A stretch of 64,000 nt of DNA from Sphingobacterium faecium (GTDB lineage Bacteria > Bacteroidota > Bacteroidia > Sphingobacteriales > Sphingobacteriaceae), in NCBI RefSeq assembly GCF_003054045.1, contig NZ_QBKH01000009.1:1-64000 (forward strand), in the 5' to 3' direction. The notes under the pieces are model-generated. The model was not told where the DNA came from, did not search any database, and saw nothing but the letters and a program-made list of their open reading frames with translations. The number at the start of each line of letters is the position of its first letter. Position 1 is the first letter of the stretch. The translations under genes and the position numbers were made by a program. Shown piece by piece: positions 45,071-54,329 of the stretch.

Positions 45071-46534
45071 CTAACGGACGATCTGTTTCATATTCAACGG
45101 TAATTCCTGATTCAAATCTATCAAATAACCGTTAATGACGGCATATTGAATTTCATTATTTTTCTTTAGGAAAAAGTTTGCTTCTTGACCTAAACTTAAG
45201 CTATTAAAAGTCTGCAATTTACCCGTAGTTAGAATATGTATAGGCAAATTGTGCAACGTATTTATTTGAGCTTTATCCACTCTTACTGCCGCATACCCTT
45301 GTTTCAATAATGCCCTTATCGTTGACGGATTCAGATCGCTGAGATGCTCGAATGGGGATTCATAAACATGAGCTTCTACCCATTCAAAATCGGATAGATC
45401 TACATCATCGTATCCATAAAAATCATGAAGATCTCCTATATCTTCCACATATCCTTTAACGTAATAATCGTCATTGACGGTGATTTCATCTCGGCGGATG
45501 GCAATATCTACTTTCAAAGGCAAACCCTTTGAAACAGTCGATACGCGACGCAATATAACGTCGTGCAACTGGGAGGCATTGAAAGGTATCTGTTGGTATG
45601 CTGAGATTGAAAATTGCTGATAACTATCTTGTGCTATTTGCATTAAAGCATTTAGAATCACAATGAAATTCAATTTCCTGATCTGCTGTTTTTCCGGATC
45701 GCCTGCAAATGCTCCTGATTCAATTAAAATCGTACTTGCTCCCCATTTTTGAAAACTATCACCAAATGCTCTTGGAGAATGTTCATCGTCATATTTAGCT
45801 ACTGCTCCCGGTATATAATCTTGGAGCAATTGATGCATTCCGGCAATTATTTTCATTGCATTGCCACGGACTTCATTGATATCCCGCTCCCAGTTATAAG
45901 CTGGAGCCAATAACGAAATAGTAACCGGTGTTTTAGTTCCTGGAACATTATAATAGATATTCTGATCGTGTAAATTGAATCCGAATTGTGGTCTTATAAG
46001 TTCTGCCTGCTGTCTTAAAAGTTTTCCTTCTGGAGTTGCTGTATCTCGGGCATCCCGATTAAGATCAATCTGTTGCGCATTTCTTCTGGTGTAAACTTCT
46101 GCCCCGTCGGGATTGAGCATCGGGATAAAGTGAATGGTTAAATGGGATTTCAACAGTGATCTTAAGGAATCAAATTGATCATTTTTACCTTCTAAAAAAT
46201 TGAAAAGATCAAATAATGCCATCGTTGCGGTGGGTTCATCGCCATGCATTTGAGACCATAGCATGACTTTTTTGTTTCCAGCTCCGTAGGTAAGCTCATA
46301 GATCGCTCGTTTTTGGACTGATTGTCCGATCTGCTTGACTTGTAGATCCTGTGATGCTTGATGTTTTTTGATTAAATCGACTACTTGAGCATGTTTAAAT
46401 CTCCGGCTTGTTAAGGTAGACTCTCTATATAATGAATGGGCTTCATCAAAGTCATTTTTATTTAAATTCATGGTTTGGGCAAAAATTGTATTTACAGAAA
46501 TGATGAAGATTAAAAAGAAGATAATTTTCATCAT
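45071..46534 (-). CDS. M14 zinc carboxypeptidase, exported
   Basis: 487 residues from the ATG at 46534, chosen because it starts a clean signal peptide (MMKIIFFLIFIISVNTIFAQ). An upstream in-frame ATG at 46573 would place charged residues before it. The M14 zinc site reads MHGDEPT (His and Glu) with a third ligand in NLHDQ. Catalytic Glu is in TILIESGAFAGD. A C-terminal domain of about 150 residues follows. MpaA-type M14 enzymes cut the D-Glu-mesoDap bond of murein peptides. With the LD-carboxypeptidase gene upstream and the epimerase/NlpC genes opposite, a peptidoglycan role is likely, but general carboxypeptidase activity is possible. Confidence 0.87.
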   Translation of the reverse strand: MMKIIFFLIFIISVNTIFAQTMNLNKNDFDEAHSLYRESTLTSRRFKHAQVVDLIKKHQASQDLQVKQIGQSVQKRAIYELTYGAGNKKVMLWSQMHGDEPTATMALFDLFNFLEGKNDQFDSLRSLLKSHLTIHFIPMLNPDGAEVYTRRNAQQIDLNRDARDTATPEGKLLRQQAELIRPQFGFNLHDQNIYYNVPGTKTPVTISLLAPAYNWERDINEVRGNAMKIIAGMHQLLQDYIPGAVAKYDDEHSPRAFGDSFQKWGASTILIESGAFAGDPEKQQIRKLNFIVILNALMQIAQDSYQQFSISAYQQIPFNASQLHDVILRRVSTVSKGLPLKVDIAIRRDEITVNDDYYVKGYVEDIGDLHDFYGYDDVDLSDFEWVEAHVYESPFEHLSDLNPSTIRALLKQGYAAVRVDKAQINTLHNLPIHILTTGKLQTFNSLSLGQEANFFLKKNNEIQYAVINGYLIDLNQELPLNMKQIVR

Positions 46535-46698
46535 GGAGCTAATTTCCGTCAGTCTAATCCGTTTATTCATCAATCACTTTGTTTATGATAGACACTTATA
46601 TTTCCTTCAGTAATGTTAAAGATCTGAAGTGGTCATGATCTGTTGATTATTTTGGTTTACAAACTACTGTATGCATATGCTGATTCTATTTATCTTGA

Positions 46699-47751
46699 TT
46701 AATCTTTTAATACTTGCTGTAATAAGGTAATCGTTCCTTTGTCGGCATCCATTTTGACATGTGCGCCTACAGGTAGGATAAATTGATTGGCAATATGTCC
46801 GATCATGGCTCCTGAGTAAGCGGGTACCCCCAGTGGTTTGATGTAATCGTTTAGGACTTGTTCTAATGTTAAGGAGCCGTATCCACCTGCGGGCCCGCAG
46901 TCGGTACATTTACCAAATACGAAACCTTTGATCTGATCCAAAATCCCGGCTAATTTCAATTGACAGAACATGCGGTCTACTCGTTCTATATTTTCATCGA
47001 CTTCTTCTAAAAATAGAATTGCATTTTTAAAATCGGGTAAATAGGCCGATCCGCATAGGCCACTGAGCAGTGTCAGGTTTCCTCCTAATAGTATACCTTC
47101 TGCTTGTCCTGACCTTAAGGTAGTGATCCGTTCTTTATATTGGATAAAATTATCTCCTTTATCTGTTGGGTTTGCAAACTGTGTTGACTGATTAAGGAAA
47201 AATTGATTTTCAAAATTTTTAGCAACGCTATTGCTCCATGTGCTGATACCGACTGCGCCATGAAAGGATATTAAACCAGTCTTTTTATAGAAGGCCATGA
47301 TCAGTGCGGTAATATCGCTATAACCTAATAATACTTTTGGGTTATTGGCGATGAGCTGATAATCAATCTGCGGCAATAAACGGGAAGCTCCCGCCCCTCC
47401 GCGTATACAGATAATGCCTTTGACTTCTTGGTCTGCAAACATGCTGTGGATATCGGCTAGGCGCTCTTCATCTTTTCCTGCCAAGTTACCGTATCGGCTG
47501 CGGATATGTTTTCCTTCTTTTACTTGGAAACCAAAAGCTTGAAAGATCTCTCTTGTCATCACAATGGATTCTTCGGTATCAATCACTCCCGCAGGAGCGA
47601 TTAATCCGATGGTATCTCCTGGGTACAATAGTCGAGCTAATAATTGCTTTTGGGCGGCTATTGTTTCGATAATCTCTTCTTGTGCAAATGACCATGCTGG
47701 TATACTGGATACGGCTATGCCTAAAGATTTTAAAAAGGTTCTTTTGTCCAT
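46699..47751 (-). CDS. LD-carboxypeptidase (peptidase S66, LdcA/YkfA-like)
   Basis: 350 residues. A signal-like start (MDKRTFLKSLGIAVSSIPAW, ending SFAQ) suggests export. Peptidase S66 features are clear: GDTIGLIAPAG, RGGAGASRLLPQID, the nucleophile Ser145 in LLGYSDITALI, acidic LFLEEVDENIER, and His in IGHIANQFILPVGA. S66 enzymes release the terminal D-Ala of murein tetrapeptides. It starts 19 bases after pyrC on the same strand and is followed by the M14 carboxypeptidase gene. Confidence 0.92.
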   Translation of the reverse strand: MDKRTFLKSLGIAVSSIPAWSFAQEEIIETIAAQKQLLARLLYPGDTIGLIAPAGVIDTEESIVMTREIFQAFGFQVKEGKHIRSRYGNLAGKDEERLADIHSMFADQEVKGIICIRGGAGASRLLPQIDYQLIANNPKVLLGYSDITALIMAFYKKTGLISFHGAVGISTWSNSVAKNFENQFFLNQSTQFANPTDKGDNFIQYKERITTLRSGQAEGILLGGNLTLLSGLCGSAYLPDFKNAILFLEEVDENIERVDRMFCQLKLAGILDQIKGFVFGKCTDCGPAGGYGSLTLEQVLNDYIKPLGVPAYSGAMIGHIANQFILPVGAHVKMDADKGTITLLQQVLKD

Positions 47752-47770
47752 AGATGGAGGATTAGCAAAA

Positions 47771-49108
47771 TTATCGGTTAAACAATAGACGCTTTCCTGA
47801 ACCGTACTCGATCAAGCTTCCTTTGGAATACGCTAATTTTCCAGAAACGATGGTATGTTCGATGGAAGATTTAAAGGTATGATCTTCAAATGGAGACCAT
47901 CCACATTTGGAAAGGATATTTGATTTTGTTACGGTATATGGTTTGTTCAAGTCTACGAGTACCAGATCTGCCCAATATCCTTCTCGAATAAAACCACGTT
48001 CTTCGATCTGAAAACAAATTGCTGTATTGTGTGCTGATTTTTGAACGATCTGCTCTAAAGTCATTTTACCATCATGATACATATCCAGTAATGCTTGTAA
48101 CGCATGTTGCACTAATGGGCCTCCCGATGGTGCCGCACTATAGGCTTGTGATTTTTCTGCAATCGTATGAGGAGCATGATCGGTAGCAATGACATCAATG
48201 TGTCCGTCCAATACTGCTTTTACAATTTCGTCTCTATCGTTTGCTGTTTTTACGGCAGGATTCCATTTAATAAAATTACCTTTTGCGGCGTAATCTGCAT
48301 CGGAGAACCACATATGGTGAATACATGCTTCTGTGGTAATTAATTTTTCAGCCAAGGGGATGTCATTTCTAAATAAGGCAATTTCTTTGGCCGTTGATAT
48401 GTGTAGGATATGCAAACGCGTATTGTTCTTTTTAGCTAATTCAACTGCTTTGGAAGAGGAGATGTAGCAGGCTTCAGCAGAACGGATAAGTGGATGCATA
48501 TCTATCGTCAATCCTGCATCGCCATATTGCCCTTTGTATATTGCTAAATTTTCTTGTATAGTCGTTTCGTCTTCACAATGTGTAGCGACCAACGTTGGTG
48601 AATTGGCAAATATATCTTCCAATGCGCGCTCATTGTCAACCAACATATTTCCGGTCGATGATCCCATGAATACTTTCACACCACAGACATCACGAGGATT
48701 GGTTTTCAATACCTCTTCCAGATTATCATTGGCTGCCCCCATAAAGAAGGAATAATTGGCTAAAGCATTTTGAGATGCAATATCATACTTATCTTGTAAT
48801 AAGGACTGTGTCAACGTATTAGGCATTGTATTGGGCATTTCCATAAAGGATGTGGTTCCTCCTGCTACCGCAGCACGACTTTCGTGCCATATATCGGCTT
48901 TATGAGTCAGTCCTGGTTCACGGAAATGAACTTGGTCATCAATTAATCCGGGTAAAAGGTGTAAGCCCTCTGCATTAATCTCCTGATCGGCTGGGTGATT
49001 AATTTCTGCAGCAATCATTTCGATACGACCATGGCTGATATATACATCTGAAGTTGTTATTTTTCCTTCATTAACGATTTGTGCAGATTTTATAAGTATT
49101 GTTGACAT
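47771..49108 (-). CDS. pyrC: Dihydroorotase
   Basis: 445 residues, a class I-type dihydroorotase. Metal-site motifs are HFREPGLTHKADI near residue 60, the Lys in GVKVFMGSSTG that is normally carboxylated, CEDE-HIHISTA histidines, and ATDHAPHT with catalytic Asp. It closes the dihydroorotate ring in pyrimidine synthesis. An allantoinase-like function is a weaker alternative. It leads a transcript with the S66 peptidase gene and has the shared 21-base promoter motif 28 bases upstream. Confidence 0.9.
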   Translation of the reverse strand: MSTILIKSAQIVNEGKITTSDVYISHGRIEMIAAEINHPADQEINAEGLHLLPGLIDDQVHFREPGLTHKADIWHESRAAVAGGTTSFMEMPNTMPNTLTQSLLQDKYDIASQNALANYSFFMGAANDNLEEVLKTNPRDVCGVKVFMGSSTGNMLVDNERALEDIFANSPTLVATHCEDETTIQENLAIYKGQYGDAGLTIDMHPLIRSAEACYISSSKAVELAKKNNTRLHILHISTAKEIALFRNDIPLAEKLITTEACIHHMWFSDADYAAKGNFIKWNPAVKTANDRDEIVKAVLDGHIDVIATDHAPHTIAEKSQAYSAAPSGGPLVQHALQALLDMYHDGKMTLEQIVQKSAHNTAICFQIEERGFIREGYWADLVLVDLNKPYTVTKSNILSKCGWSPFEDHTFKSSIEHTIVSGKLAYSKGSLIEYGSGKRLLFNR

Positions 49109-49135
49109 AGTTGCTTGTAATATTTAATATGATAA

Positions 49136-49156
49136 CAAACTTAGAGAAATTTGTTT
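49136..49156 (-). promoter_or_regulatory. Promoter of pyrC carrying the shared 21-base motif
   Basis: Minus-strand AAACAAATTTCTC is followed by TAAGTTTG, a TAnnTTTG match. It differs by one base from the motif upstream of msrA and lies 28 bases before the pyrC start. Confidence 0.55.
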
Positions 49157-49363
49157 TATGTTCAATTCTAATTGCATAATATATCCTAAATTTATTCGCT
49201 GGAATTTGTTTTAGGGGGTACTGTTAAAGGTTTTGCAAAATTATTTTTGCTCTGGCATAACAACTTTCCTGTAGCATAAATAAACAGTAAAGGGCTTTGA
49301 AGTATTTATAATCCAAAATTCCTGATTATGTTGAAATCATCAAAAAACTTGACCCTTATCTAG

Positions 49364-49410
49364 TAAAACAGAAAAAGCAGTAATGAATCATTACTGCTTT
49401 TCTGTTTTTA
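49364..49410 (-). terminator. Terminator of the PhoB-like regulator gene
   Basis: Near-perfect long arms meet at TAATGA-A-TCATTA, with A-rich and T-rich ends. On the minus strand it follows the regulator stop by about 16 bases. Confidence 0.88.
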
Positions 49411-49425
49411 AAAGTTAAAGTAAGC

Positions 49426-50118
49426 TTAGGCTACATCAAATTTATACCCCACTCCTTTTACGGTTGTGACATAATCTTCACCAATTTTTTCTCTCAGTTT
49501 CCTGATATGAACATCAATAGTCCTATTGGTTACGACCACGGAGTCTTCCCAAATACTTTTCAGTATCTGCTCTCTTGTAAATACTTTATTGGGTTTGGAT
49601 GCAAGTAAGTACATCAGCTCAAATTCTTTTTTTGCAAGAACAATTTTCTGTTCACCACGATACACTAAGAAAGAATCACGATCGATAACCAAATCCATGA
49701 TTTCTAATTTATCTTGTGATCTTGCTGCTTCTTCAGAAACATTTCTTCTTAAAATGGCATTAATACGGCTCATCAAAGCACGAGGCTTGATAGGCTTTGC
49801 AATATAATCGTCGGCTCCAACATGGAAACCTGCAATTTCGGAATATTCTTCACTTCTAGCCGTTAAAAATACCATAAATGTATTCTTAAACTCAGGCATA
49901 GCACGCATTAGTCGACAGGCTTCAATTCCATCCATCTTTGGCATCATAACATCCAAGATAATAAGATCTGGATTGATATCTTTAGCTACATTGATAGCTT
50001 CATGACCATTCGAGGCAGTCGATACTTGATATCCTTCTCGCTTTAAATTGTAAGCAATTAAATCTAGAATATCCTGCTCATCATCAACTACTAATATTTT
50101 TTGCTTTGCAATGCTCAT
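49426..50118 (-). CDS. OmpR/PhoB-family response regulator
   Basis: 230 residues. Receiver at 1-120: acidic pair DDEQ, phospho-Asp54 in LIILDVMMPKMDG, Lys in IAKPIKP. A winged-helix effector follows (about 135-228), with SKPNKVFTREQIL and the recognition helix VTNRTIDVHIRKLREKIG. No sensor kinase gene is adjacent, so it is an orphan here. Target genes are unknown. It has its own terminator. Confidence 0.92.
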   Translation of the reverse strand: MSIAKQKILVVDDEQDILDLIAYNLKREGYQVSTASNGHEAINVAKDINPDLIILDVMMPKMDGIEACRLMRAMPEFKNTFMVFLTARSEEYSEIAGFHVGADDYIAKPIKPRALMSRINAILRRNVSEEAARSQDKLEIMDLVIDRDSFLVYRGEQKIVLAKKEFELMYLLASKPNKVFTREQILKSIWEDSVVVTNRTIDVHIRKLREKIGEDYVTTVKGVGYKFDVA

Positions 50119-50219
50119 CTTCTTTTTTTTGCTAAATTATGAACAAAATGACAACAAAACATTAACGAAGTGTTATTAAATTGTTAAGTAACATTCCGAA
50201 AGTTAATATATAATTTGCG

Positions 50220-51320
50220 CTATTTTAAAGTTTTCTTTAAAAAATCTTCCAATTCTTTGCCGCGCAAATTTTTAGCAACGATCAAACCTTCAGGATTTAA
50301 TACGTAAGATGCTGGAATTCCTGTAATGCGGTACAAGCCGACGACCTTCGAACCCCAAGCTTTTAAATCGGAAGCATGGGTCCATTGTAACTGATCATCT
50401 GCTATGGCTCGCATCCAAGGTCCTGGGTTATCGTCTAACGATACGCCAAAAACATCAAATCCTTTTGCTTTATATTGATGATATAATTTAACAATATTGG
50501 GATTTTCCTGACGACAAGGCATACACCACGACGCCCAAAAATCTAACAAGACATACTTACCTTTAAAATCCGATAGTTTGATTGATTTATTGTTCGGTGT
50601 AAACGATTCAAAGTCTGGAGCTGGCTGACCTATAGCCAATGTTCTCAATTTATTGGTTTCTTCTTTGAACTGTGTAACGTAACCATTGTCTAAGAACTTA
50701 TCTTTGATCTTATCGGCATAGGCTATAATTTCAGATTCTGCGATCTCCGGATCTAAGGTACTGATAGCATAAAAACCTGCAATATCATCATGCTTTTCAG
50801 CAAAATCTACTGCCGCTTTAGTATAATACTGCAGTTGTTCGGTAAACTTCTGTTTATATTCGCTTCGCAGGTTTTCAATTTCATCAACATCTGCGGTGAT
50901 CGATTTCTTAGCAAAATCTGCCTGCAATGAATCACGAACAGCATCACGTCGGTTTCTCATTTTGGAGAAAGTCTTGATCGTGGATGATAGATCTGACCCT
51001 TCGATCAGATAGTCATTGACATCTTTTTGAAGGTCTGCTTTGAATACAATCTCCTCACCGGGAGAAGCAATCAAATCATACCGATTTTTACCCACACGAA
51101 GCGATAATAGACGTGCTTGACTAGTAGGTCGTTTAAATTGAAAAGCATTATTATCTCCAAAAAACATAGAATCTAATTTTCTTTCGCCTTCATATAAGGA
51201 TACTACTTTAATATTTCCGGGATTTTCGATTTGACCAGAAATTGTAAACTCATCTTTATTTTTACATCCAATAAGAAATAAAAATAAACAACCCACCACT
51301 AGCAACGCCTGTTTCATCAT
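50220..51320 (-). CDS. TlpA-like thioredoxin lipoprotein with DUF4369
   Basis: 366 residues. The lipobox LIGC anchors the protein by Cys19. An N-terminal DUF4369 domain (about 25-120, FTISGQIENPGNIKVVSLYEG) and a helical linker precede an AhpC/TlpA redoxin domain (about 230-366). The active site is ASWCMPCRQENP, a CxxC dithiol. It should reduce disulfides in periplasmic proteins, possibly during cytochrome maturation. It begins 9 bases after alaS stops, so it is cotranscribed with alaS, an unusual pairing. Confidence 0.9.
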   Translation of the reverse strand: MMKQALLVVGCLFLFLIGCKNKDEFTISGQIENPGNIKVVSLYEGERKLDSMFFGDNNAFQFKRPTSQARLLSLRVGKNRYDLIASPGEEIVFKADLQKDVNDYLIEGSDLSSTIKTFSKMRNRRDAVRDSLQADFAKKSITADVDEIENLRSEYKQKFTEQLQYYTKAAVDFAEKHDDIAGFYAISTLDPEIAESEIIAYADKIKDKFLDNGYVTQFKEETNKLRTLAIGQPAPDFESFTPNNKSIKLSDFKGKYVLLDFWASWCMPCRQENPNIVKLYHQYKAKGFDVFGVSLDDNPGPWMRAIADDQLQWTHASDLKAWGSKVVGLYRITGIPASYVLNPEGLIVAKNLRGKELEDFLKKTLK

Positions 51321-51329
51321 ATTATCATT

Positions 51330-53945
51330 TTACTTTATAAATTCAATTGCTCTTTGAATCGCAGTTGCTAATCCAGCACTGTTTTTCCCTCCTGCTGTCG
51401 CAAAGAATGGTTGCCCACCTCCACCACCTTGGATATCTTTGGCTAAATCGCGGATGATATGACCCGCATTCAAGCCTTTTGATTTTGCTAGCTCATCTGA
51501 GATCACAACGGTCAAACTTGGTTTACCGTCAAAGTCTGCCCCTATAACTAAAAACAGATTATGAACAGCACCTTTCAATGCATAAGCCAATGTTTTAACG
51601 GCTTCTGCATTCGGCAGATCAACCACTGTAGCTAAGAAATTAACATCACCCACTTGTTGCAATTTGCTTTCTAGGTCTGACTTTAAAGCCAATGATTTTT
51701 CAATAATCGTTTTTTCTATTTCCTTCTTCAAGGCGCCATTTTCCTCAACCAATTTGCCCAAAGCGGCAACAAAATCTTTTGGATTATTCAACAAGCCTTT
51801 GATCTGATCCACCAATTCAAAATGCTCGCGGATAACAGCTGCAGACTTTGTTCCTGTAATGGCTTCAATACGACGTACACCCGCAGCAACTGCTGACTCT
51901 GATGTGATCTTAAAGAAACCAATCTGCCCAGTTGATTTAACATGGGTACCACCACAAAGCTCTTTTGAGAATGTATCATCGAAAGTAATGACACGAACGT
52001 AATCACCATATTTCTCGCCAAATAAAGCCGTGACGCCAGAATCCAATGCTTGCTGATAAGGTATGTTACGTTCTTCCTTCAATACGATGTTTTCACGGAT
52101 TTTAGCGTTAACTATATCTTCTACTTGTTTGATTTCTTCGTCTGTAACTTTTGAAAAATGGGAAACATCAAAGCGCAAAATATCCGCATTGACTAATGAG
52201 CCTTTTTGATTCACATGATCACCCAATACCTGCTTTAAAGCAGCATGCAATAGATGGGTCGCAGAGTGATTATTTTCGGTATCTACTCGTTTTGCCTGAT
52301 CTACTTGAGCAACAAAAAGACCTTCAAAACTCTGGGGTAATGTATCGATAAAATGTACGAATAAACCATTTTCTTTTTTGGTATCGGTGATATATATTTT
52401 CTCTCCAGAAACTTCAGATACTAGAGCTCCCGTATCGCCTACCTGACCACCACCTTCGGCATAAAAAGGGGTTACCGATAGTACTAACTGAAATTGGTCT
52501 TTGCCTTTTGCTGAAACTTTACGGTATTTGACAATTTCTGTTTTTGCCGTTAAGGTATCGTAACCGACAAATTCAAATCCTTCGTCTTCATTGACTAAAA
52601 TCCAGTCTCCGGTATCAATTGCTGTTGCCGCACGGGAACGCTCTTTTTGAATCTGTAATGCTTGATTAAAACCAACCATATCCACGGACAGATTTTTCTC
52701 TCTTGCTAACAATTCGGTCAAGTCAATTGGAAATCCATAAGTATCGTAGAGCTCAAAAGCAAAGTCTCCTGCAATGGTTGTATTTGCTTCCGCATAATTT
52801 TCGAAACGTTGTACTCCGGTCACTAAAGTTCTCAAGAAGGATACTTCTTCTTCCAAAATCACTTTTTGAACAAAGCTTTCTTGTGCTTTCAATTCATTAA
52901 ATACACCGTCAAATTGTGCTGCCAATAAAGGTACCAATTCGTTGATGAATGGAGTTTTGAAATTTAGGAAAGTATAAGCATAACGCACTGCCCGACGCAA
53001 GATACGACGGATCACATAACCTGCTTTATTATTAGAAGGTAATTGACCATCGGCAATCGCAAAACTAATCGCACGGATATGATCTGCAACGACACGCATA
53101 GCGATATCTGTTTTCTCATCTGCACCGTAAGCAATACCTGCTTTCTGAGAAATAAATTGAATAGTTGGTTGAAAAACATCCGTATCGTAATTGGATGTCT
53201 TTCCTTGAATAGAACGTACTAAACGTTCAAATCCCATCCCTGTATCGACGTGTTTGGCCGGTAGCGGTTGTAATGAACCATCTTTTAGACGATTAAATTG
53301 CATAAACACTAAGTTCCACACTTCGATGACTTGTGGGTGATCGGCATTTACAAGTGACTGCCCCGATACTTCTTGGCGTTCTTGGTCTGTACGCATGTCG
53401 TAATGGATTTCAGAACAAGGACCACAAGGACCTGTCTCACCCATTTCCCAAAAATTATCTTTTTTATTACCTAATAGAATACGATCTTCTGCAATCAAAG
53501 CTTTCCAAAAATCGTAGGCTTCTGTATCTTTTGCTAATCCCTCTGAATCATCACCTTCAAATATGGTAACGTAAAGACGGTCTTGATCCAATTGATAAAC
53601 CTCCGTAAATAATTCCCATGCCCATTGGATTGCTTCTTTTTTGAAATAATCGCCAAAACTCCAATTTCCTAACATTTCAAATAAGGTATGGTGATAGGTA
53701 TCGATACCTACCTCTTCCAAATCATTATGCTTACCGGATACACGTAAACAACGTTGTGTATCGGCAACACGCGGAAATTTAATGGCGGCCTCGCCTAAAA
53801 ATAAATCTTTAAACTGATTCATTCCCGCGTTTGTAAACATCAATGTGGGATCATTTTTCACCACAACTGGTGCTGATGGTACGATCTGGTGTCCTTTACT
53901 TTTGAAAAAATCCAAAAAAGCCTGACGAATTTCTCTACTTGTCAT
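51330..53945 (-). CDS. alaS: Alanyl-tRNA synthetase
   Basis: 871 residues, the usual length. Catalytic class II core (about 1-450, TREIRQAFLDFFKSKGH start and MFTNAGMNQFKD). The editing domain carries HSATHLLHAAL near 555 and CGGTH near 660, the zinc and editing site. The C-terminal oligomerisation and tRNA-binding C-Ala domain ends GGGGGQPFFATAGGK. Expressed from a promoter at 53976 and followed 9 bases later by the TlpA-like gene. Confidence 0.97.
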   Translation of the reverse strand: MTSREIRQAFLDFFKSKGHQIVPSAPVVVKNDPTLMFTNAGMNQFKDLFLGEAAIKFPRVADTQRCLRVSGKHNDLEEVGIDTYHHTLFEMLGNWSFGDYFKKEAIQWAWELFTEVYQLDQDRLYVTIFEGDDSEGLAKDTEAYDFWKALIAEDRILLGNKKDNFWEMGETGPCGPCSEIHYDMRTDQERQEVSGQSLVNADHPQVIEVWNLVFMQFNRLKDGSLQPLPAKHVDTGMGFERLVRSIQGKTSNYDTDVFQPTIQFISQKAGIAYGADEKTDIAMRVVADHIRAISFAIADGQLPSNNKAGYVIRRILRRAVRYAYTFLNFKTPFINELVPLLAAQFDGVFNELKAQESFVQKVILEEEVSFLRTLVTGVQRFENYAEANTTIAGDFAFELYDTYGFPIDLTELLAREKNLSVDMVGFNQALQIQKERSRAATAIDTGDWILVNEDEGFEFVGYDTLTAKTEIVKYRKVSAKGKDQFQLVLSVTPFYAEGGGQVGDTGALVSEVSGEKIYITDTKKENGLFVHFIDTLPQSFEGLFVAQVDQAKRVDTENNHSATHLLHAALKQVLGDHVNQKGSLVNADILRFDVSHFSKVTDEEIKQVEDIVNAKIRENIVLKEERNIPYQQALDSGVTALFGEKYGDYVRVITFDDTFSKELCGGTHVKSTGQIGFFKITSESAVAAGVRRIEAITGTKSAAVIREHFELVDQIKGLLNNPKDFVAALGKLVEENGALKKEIEKTIIEKSLALKSDLESKLQQVGDVNFLATVVDLPNAEAVKTLAYALKGAVHNLFLVIGADFDGKPSLTVVISDELAKSKGLNAGHIIRDLAKDIQGGGGGQPFFATAGGKNSAGLATAIQRAIEFIK

Positions 53946-54329
53946 TGAAAATCTAATTGTCTAATTATGATGTTGCAAACTTACTTAAATTTGCCTCGTA
54001 ATGCAATTAGACAGATGTATTTTAGTCTATAATAATGTATTAAGAATGTCAAGAATTGAAATAAATTTTGACTATTTTTAGAAATAATTCAATTTAGAAT
54101 CAGATTTAAGAAAAAAAAATGAAATAAGGTACTTGATCAAGTAGTATGTCCAAAATCACCAAATTTCATTAAATTAATCACGTATTTAAATCAGGATAAC
54201 AAATACCTTTACAACAGGTAATAAAAACAAAACTAACTTATACCAATTATGTTAAACAACTACGGTGATGTTGTCATGTTTTTTATAACCAAAGATAACA
54301 CACAACGTAAAACTTAACGATCAAACAAC
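53946..54329. other. 384-base intergenic region between alaS and the stress protein genes
   Basis: It holds the alaS promoter near 53976-54006. The plus-strand part upstream of the universal stress gene is AT-rich with no exact TAnnTTTG. No open frame, RNA gene or riboswitch-like fold was recognised. Confidence 0.55.
53976..54006 (-). promoter_or_regulatory. Promoter of alaS
   Basis: Minus-strand TAAGTTTG (53976-53983) matches TAnnTTTG, and TTG at 54004-54006 lies 20 bases upstream as a -33 box. It partly resembles the shared 21-base motif, but the block between is different. Confidence 0.6.

Larger units (their letters stand above)
49109..49425. other. Intergenic region upstream of pyrC
   Basis: The 317 bases contain the pyrC promoter motif (49136-49156) and the terminator of the response-regulator gene (49364-49410). 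The bases between are AT-rich with no open frame or RNA gene that I can recognise. Confidence 0.6.

Noticed and set aside
46664..46909. 81-codon minus-strand frame near the S66 gene end
   Set aside because: It overlaps the S66 peptidase coding region in another frame and is rich in Arg and Thr without motifs.
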